NCBI RefSeq assembly: GCF_021032705.1
Contig: NZ_JAHVXI010000001.1
Coordinates: 992,001 to 1,056,000 of the forward strand
Length of the DNA stretch: 64,000 bases
Source: Psychroserpens luteolus
GTDB taxonomy: Bacteria; Bacteroidota; Bacteroidia; Flavobacteriales; Flavobacteriaceae
Reading direction: 5' to 3'
The notes under the pieces are model-generated. The model was not told the DNA's origin. It ran no database searches and saw only the letters and a list, made by a program, of their open reading frames with translations. Below, one piece after another: positions 60,524-64,000 of the stretch. The position numbers were made by a program, and so were the translations under genes. Each line of letters begins with the position of its first letter. The stretch's first letter is position 1.

Positions 60524-61030
60524 ATGAGAATGAACCACATAAAAATTATAATTTTAGTCTTAGTGTTACCATTACTAAGTTTTGGTCAGGATAAAGATTT
60601 GTCTATATTCGAAAATCTAGTTGACAAAACTTGGAGTGCAGAAGGACAATGGGAAAACAACGGCCCAAAGTTTAAACAAGATGTGCATTTCAGTTTTGAT
60701 CTAGAGCGTTCGGTTGTAATAGCAAAGTCAAAAGGCTTTGTGAATAAAGAACAAACCGAGTTTGGAGACAGAAACCATGGCGTTAGACACTATGATAAAA
60801 CGACCAATACGATCAAGTTTTGGGAGTTTGATGTTTTCGGAAATGTAACTAAAGGAAAAGTGTTAGCCGAAGGTAAAAATATCATTTATCAGTATCAATA
60901 TGGAGAATCAATAATTACTGATATGTGGGAATATGTAGATGATTCTACTTATAATTTTAAAGTAGGAAGTTACTACAACGGAACATGGGAACAAGTTTAC
61001 TTGAATACCGTTTTTAAAGAACAGAAGTAA
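60524..61030 (+). CDS. Small exported protein inserted in the Bat operon
   Basis: 168 aa with a signal peptide (LPLLSFGQ) and a single beta-rich domain of lipocalin/DUF1579-like appearance: KTWSAEGQWENNGPKFKQDVHFSF, RNHGVRHYDKTTNTIKFWEFDVFGN and ending WEQVYLNTVFK. The name is not certain. The start may be M1 or M3 (60530). It lies between batB and batC with a one-base gap to batC, so it is co-translated in this locus. Typical Bat operons do not hold it. Confidence 0.8.
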   Translation: MRMNHIKIIILVLVLPLLSFGQDKDLSIFENLVDKTWSAEGQWENNGPKFKQDVHFSFDLERSVVIAKSKGFVNKEQTEFGDRNHGVRHYDKTTNTIKFWEFDVFGNVTKGKVLAEGKNIIYQYQYGESIITDMWEYVDDSTYNFKVGSYYNGTWEQVYLNTVFKEQK

Positions 61031-61031
61031 A

Positions 61032-61862
61032 ATGAGGAAACTACTTATAATTTGTACGGTCTTAATGACGACCTTGAGTTTTGCTCAAGATAAAGACAAA
61101 GAGCGTGAAGAAAAATTAAAACTAGAGAAAGCTACTAATTATGTATATGAAGGCAACGAATTGGTAGATGCCGATAATTATATCTCTGCTGAGATGGAAT
61201 ACAGAAAGGCAATTTCTAAAGCACCTTCAGTGGTTGCTGGCTCGTATAATTTGGGAAGTACATATTACGAAAAAGAGAATTACGATGAAGCTTTGTATCG
61301 TTTAAAACTTGCTGCTGATAATTCAGAATCTAAAGAAGAAAAACATAAGATATTTCACAATATTGGAAATATCTTAATGAAACAAGACTTATGCGAAATG
61401 GCTGTGGAGTCTTTTAAAAATGCATTAAGAAACAATCCAACTGATGATGAAACGCGTTACAATTTGGCTATAGCTAAACAATGTGCTGAGCAGCAAAAGA
61501 AAGATCAAGACAAGGAAGAAGAGAAAAAAGACGAGGATAAAGAAGACGAAAAGAAAGACGAAGAAAAGAAAGAGGACGAGAAAAAGCAGGACCCTAAAGA
61601 TGAAGGCGATCAAGATAAAAAGGAAGGAGACGATGAGAAAGATGAAGAAGGAAAGCCAAAAGATGAAAAAGATAAGGGAGAAGGAAAAGAAAAAGAGGAT
61701 AATAAGCAAAAAGGAAAGCCAAAACCAAAACCTGGGCAGCTATCACCACAGCAAATTAAAAACTTGCTAGAAGCTATGAACAATCAAGAACAGAAAGTTC
61801 AGGAAAAAATAAATGCTGATAAACAGAAAGGAGTAAAAGTCAAACCTGAAAAGGATTGGTAG
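61032..61862 (+). CDS. batC: BatC, TPR protein with charged tail
   Basis: 276-aa periplasmic protein: signal peptide (TLSFAQ), TPR repeats at about 36-152 (ISAEMEYRKAISKAPS, EALYRLKLAADN, AVESFKNALRNNPTDDETRYNLAIAK), and then a low-complexity Lys/Glu/Asp tract at about 155-236. A conserved tail follows, QLSPQQIKNLLEAMNNQEQKVQEKI, the part usual in BatC. The TPRs are a likely scaffold for the Bat complex. The repetitive tract makes open frames in other phases that are not genes. Confidence 0.9.
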   Translation: MRKLLIICTVLMTTLSFAQDKDKEREEKLKLEKATNYVYEGNELVDADNYISAEMEYRKAISKAPSVVAGSYNLGSTYYEKENYDEALYRLKLAADNSESKEEKHKIFHNIGNILMKQDLCEMAVESFKNALRNNPTDDETRYNLAIAKQCAEQQKKDQDKEEEKKDEDKEDEKKDEEKKEDEKKQDPKDEGDQDKKEGDDEKDEEGKPKDEKDKGEGKEKEDNKQKGKPKPKPGQLSPQQIKNLLEAMNNQEQKVQEKINADKQKGVKVKPEKDW

Positions 61863-61897
61863 TACCCTTTTAAACATACAACCAAAATCCGAACACT

Positions 61898-62707
61898 ATG
61901 AAATCTATTAAACAAACGCTATTGCTGCTGAGTATTTTTTCAGTTGGAATAGTATTCGCACAAGTGAATTTTGAAGTTAAAGTTAGTAAAGATAAAGTGG
62001 CTCCTAATGAATCTATTCGAGTAGATTTTGAGATGGATGCAGAGGAAGAGGAGTTTACACCACCAAGTTTCAGTGATTTTGAAGTGGTAAGTGGTCCACA
62101 AAAAAATGTGAGTAGAAGTTGGATTAAAGGCGAAGAGAGTTATAAAAAAACCATAACTTATTATGTTGTGCCTCAAAAGCAAGGCGATTTAACAATTGAT
62201 CAAGCTCGAATGACTGTTGATGATGAAACTTACCTAACAAAACCAATGTCTGTTAAAGTTAATGATATGTATAAAAGTAAGGAAGATAATCCTCAACTTT
62301 TAAAATTTAATAATACGGTTCACTTGGTTGCTGAGGTATCTAAGAAAACGGTTTCAGTAGGAAGCTCTATTGAAGTTACCTATACACTGTATGTGTCTCC
62401 AGAAGTTGGAATTTCAAATTGGAAAGCATTGACTAAACCAGAATATGAAGATTTTGAATCTGAAGACATTGATGTAAAACCACTGAAAGTTGAAGACGGA
62501 ACGTATAAAGGTGAAAAACAGCGCTATGTAGTGTTGAGCAAAACAAAATTAACGTCTAAAGAAAAAGGGCAGTTTCAATTAGAACCTTTAAAACTCAACG
62601 TCACAGTAGAAATGCCAACAGATAAGAATGATATTTTTGGTAGCCCTGTAATGCAAACTATAAATAAAACATTAACGACCAACGTTATTACAGTTACAGT
62701 TAAATAA
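61898..62707 (+). CDS. Short BatD-like protein
   Basis: 269-aa exported protein (signal ends IVFAQ) that corresponds to only the N-terminal half of BatD. The FEVKVSKDKVAPNESIRVDFEM start and the domain around VVSGPQKNVSRSWI parallel the longer gene downstream (FEAKLSKQKLGVNERLRIDF, VVGGPNTSVSNSWL). There is no membrane anchor. It ends TNVITVTVK with a normal stop, so it seems a designed short paralogue rather than a frameshift, since the following gene has its own start and signal. The role is unknown. It may be a soluble partner of BatD. Confidence 0.85.
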   Translation: MKSIKQTLLLLSIFSVGIVFAQVNFEVKVSKDKVAPNESIRVDFEMDAEEEEFTPPSFSDFEVVSGPQKNVSRSWIKGEESYKKTITYYVVPQKQGDLTIDQARMTVDDETYLTKPMSVKVNDMYKSKEDNPQLLKFNNTVHLVAEVSKKTVSVGSSIEVTYTLYVSPEVGISNWKALTKPEYEDFESEDIDVKPLKVEDGTYKGEKQRYVVLSKTKLTSKEKGQFQLEPLKLNVTVEMPTDKNDIFGSPVMQTINKTLTTNVITVTVK

Positions 62708-62730
62708 AAAATAGAAACGAATCTATTGAG

Positions 62731-64000
62731 ATGAAAATCGTAAAACACATAACATTATTACTTATTGTACTGACTTCGAGTATGGCTTCTACGCAAGTTA
62801 AATTTGAAGCAAAATTAAGTAAGCAAAAATTAGGTGTCAATGAACGGTTACGTATCGATTTTGTAATGAATAAGGATGGTGATAATTTCAATCCGCCAGA
62901 TTTTGCAAATTTTAATGTGGTTGGAGGCCCTAACACTTCAGTGAGTAATTCCTGGCTTAATGGACAGCATTCTTATAATAAAACCTACAGTTATTTCTTA
63001 GCACCTACAAAGAAAGGTAAACTAAAAATTAGTGAAGCCAGTATCGAAATTGAAGGTGTAGTTTATAAAACAAAAGCCGTAACGGTAAATGTGACTAATG
63101 CTGTAAAACGACCAAATGATCCTTATAATGTTGACGGTGTTGCAGCCGAAAACATACATTTAGTTGCCGAAGTTTCTAAGTCAGATCCTTACCTTAATGA
63201 AGCTATTACTGTGGTTTATAAACTATACGTTTCGGCAAATACAGGTGTAAGCAATTGGAGAGAAGTTGATAATCCAAGGTATAACGATTTTTGGAGTCAG
63301 AAAATTGATACGAAAGGATATCGCATTCAAAATGGAAAATATAAAGGTCAAGATTATAGATATGTCGTTCTTCGTAAGACTGTACTTTACCCTCAGAAAA
63401 CAGGAAAGCTAGAAATAGAGCCTTTAACACTGGATATCACAGTAGAAGTGCCAACTAAGAGGCGAGACATTTTTGGAGGAAGACATATGGCTCAAACCAA
63501 TAGAACGGTTTCTGCTGGAAGTAGAACCATTAACGTAAAACCTTTACCAGACGAAGGAAAACCAGAGAATTTTACAGGAGCTGTTGGTGATTTTAAATTT
63601 AATGTCATTACGTCAAAATCTGAGTTAAATGCATCAGAATCTCTACAAGCTAGAGTTGAAGTGACTGGAAAAGGTAATTTGAATTTGTTTCAGTTGCCAA
63701 AATTAACTGTGCCGAGTTCTTTAGAGGTTTACGAACCAGAGCATAATGAAAACATAAGAACGAGATTAGACGGAATGTATGGTTCTATCTCAGATAGCTA
63801 CACTATTATCCCACAATATAAAGGGAAATACCCGATACCAAGCCTTTCCTTCTCTTACTTTGATTTAGAGACCGAAACCTATAAAACCGTATCATCTGGT
63901 GAAATAGTTATTGATGTTATCGAAGGCCCAGTTAATAACAGTTCTAGTGATGATAATATTGCTGAATCTGATAGCAATAAAAAAGAAGTTACCTTAAATA
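62731..64000 (+). CDS. batD: BatD (BAM-like oxygen tolerance protein), incomplete at window end
   Basis: The frame is open from ATG 62731 to the window edge (423 codons). A signal peptide (MASTQ) is followed by two tandem BatD beta domains: about 20-115, then LVAEVSKSDPYLNEAITVVYKLYV and EVPTKRRDIFGGRHM, and a further domain from about 285 (NVITSKSELNASESLQARVEV). It is 24 bases downstream of the short paralogue. The C-terminal membrane part should lie beyond 64000. The GGR/Asp-Ile-Phe-Gly features are usual in BatD. Confidence 0.9.
   Translation, partial: MKIVKHITLLLIVLTSSMASTQVKFEAKLSKQKLGVNERLRIDFVMNKDGDNFNPPDFANFNVVGGPNTSVSNSWLNGQHSYNKTYSYFLAPTKKGKLKISEASIEIEGVVYKTKAVTVNVTNAVKRPNDPYNVDGVAAENIHLVAEVSKSDPYLNEAITVVYKLYVSANTGVSNWREVDNPRYNDFWSQKIDTKGYRIQNGKYKGQDYRYVVLRKTVLYPQKTGKLEIEPLTLDITVEVPTKRRDIFGGRHMAQTNRTVSAGSRTINVKPLPDEGKPENFTGAVGDFKFNVITSKSELNASESLQARVEVTGKGNLNLFQLPKLTVPSSLEVYEPEHNENIRTRLDGMYGSISDSYTIIPQYKGKYPIPSLSFSYFDLETETYKTVSSGEIVIDVIEGPVNNSSSDDNIAESDSNKKEVTLN

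Noticed and set aside
61483-61770. Lysine/arginine-rich 95-aa frame inside batC
   Set aside because: It is the shifted reading of the Lys/Glu/Asp low-complexity tract of batC. It has no signal, domain or start context, and the batC frame carries the recognised TPRs and tail.

Overview
The window is chromosomal DNA from a member of the Bacteroidota, most likely a marine Flavobacteriaceae. The evidence is low GC content, type IX secretion (T9SS) cargo with type B sorting domains, PorP/SprF and SprE/PorE-like outer-membrane proteins, a Bat operon, a DUF5689 lipoprotein next to a TonB receptor, many short SCxxx lipoprotein signals, and promoters of the Bacteroidota type (TTG - about 18-21 nt - TAnnTTTG). 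I see no rRNA, tRNA, CRISPR array, phage or insertion sequence. The genus is not determined.

Layout. 1-168: 5' end of thiL (minus). 0.8-6.4 kb: suf operon sufA-sufB-lipoprotein-sufC-sufD-sufS, with tandem hairpins/terminator. 6.6-8.8 kb: secreted M43 metalloprotease and two small exported proteins. 8.9-11.2 kb: second Fe-S operon (sufE, a MIP18/SufT-like gene, DUF2480), then a DUF3078 outer-membrane protein. 11.3-13.6 kb: hflX (minus) divergent from a cytoplasmic EEP-fold nuclease/phosphatase. 13.8-27.3 kb: T9SS surface locus, in which two giant paralogous type B cargo proteins (1803 and 1682 aa) flank a PorP/SprF protein and an OmpA/PD40 lipoprotein-like protein. 27.4-33.4 kb: small membrane protein, DUF5689 lipoprotein, TonB-dependent receptor (minus) and, divergently, a secreted EEP-family enzyme. 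33.4-42.5 kb: small haem-b-like membrane protein, then the minus-strand operon alpha-2-macroglobulin - small lipoprotein - ABM-domain protein - PbpC. 42.7-45.9 kb: isoaspartyl peptidase, ALDH7-type dehydrogenase, collagen-like lipoprotein. 46.0-48.6 kb: DUF1800/DUF1501 pair. 48.6-49.16 kb: a 566-base gene-free stretch with two diverged 143-bp repeats. 49.2-53.9 kb: exported lipoprotein and a minus operon (aldo/keto reductase, SDR, HD hydrolase, phosphodiester glycosidase, AlbA_2 protein) with three ATGA overlaps. 54.0-64.0 kb: lipoprotein and the Bat (aerotolerance-type) operon: moxR, DUF58, a two-TM protein, batA, batB, a small secreted protein, batC and two batD-like genes, the last cut by the window end.

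The most unusual item is the 48.6-49.0 kb stretch. Each repeat, read on the minus strand, holds a pair of LytTR-like operator half-sites exactly 21 bp apart, then a conserved 27-nt block, then a terminator-like hairpin followed by a T-run. The two copies align without a gap (constant offset 213). The hairpin stem shows a compensatory base change plus a G-U/A-U exchange that makes sense only for minus-strand RNA, while the apical loop and promoter spacer differ. I read this as two tandem, activator-controlled small-RNA genes with a constant body and a variable loop. This is an inference that needs RNA evidence. Other points of interest are start codons that lie only 3-4 nt after a TAnnTTTG box (probable leaderless mRNAs), overlapping divergent promoters linking a TonB receptor to a secreted nuclease-like enzyme, and lipoproteins inserted in the suf and alpha-2-macroglobulin operons.
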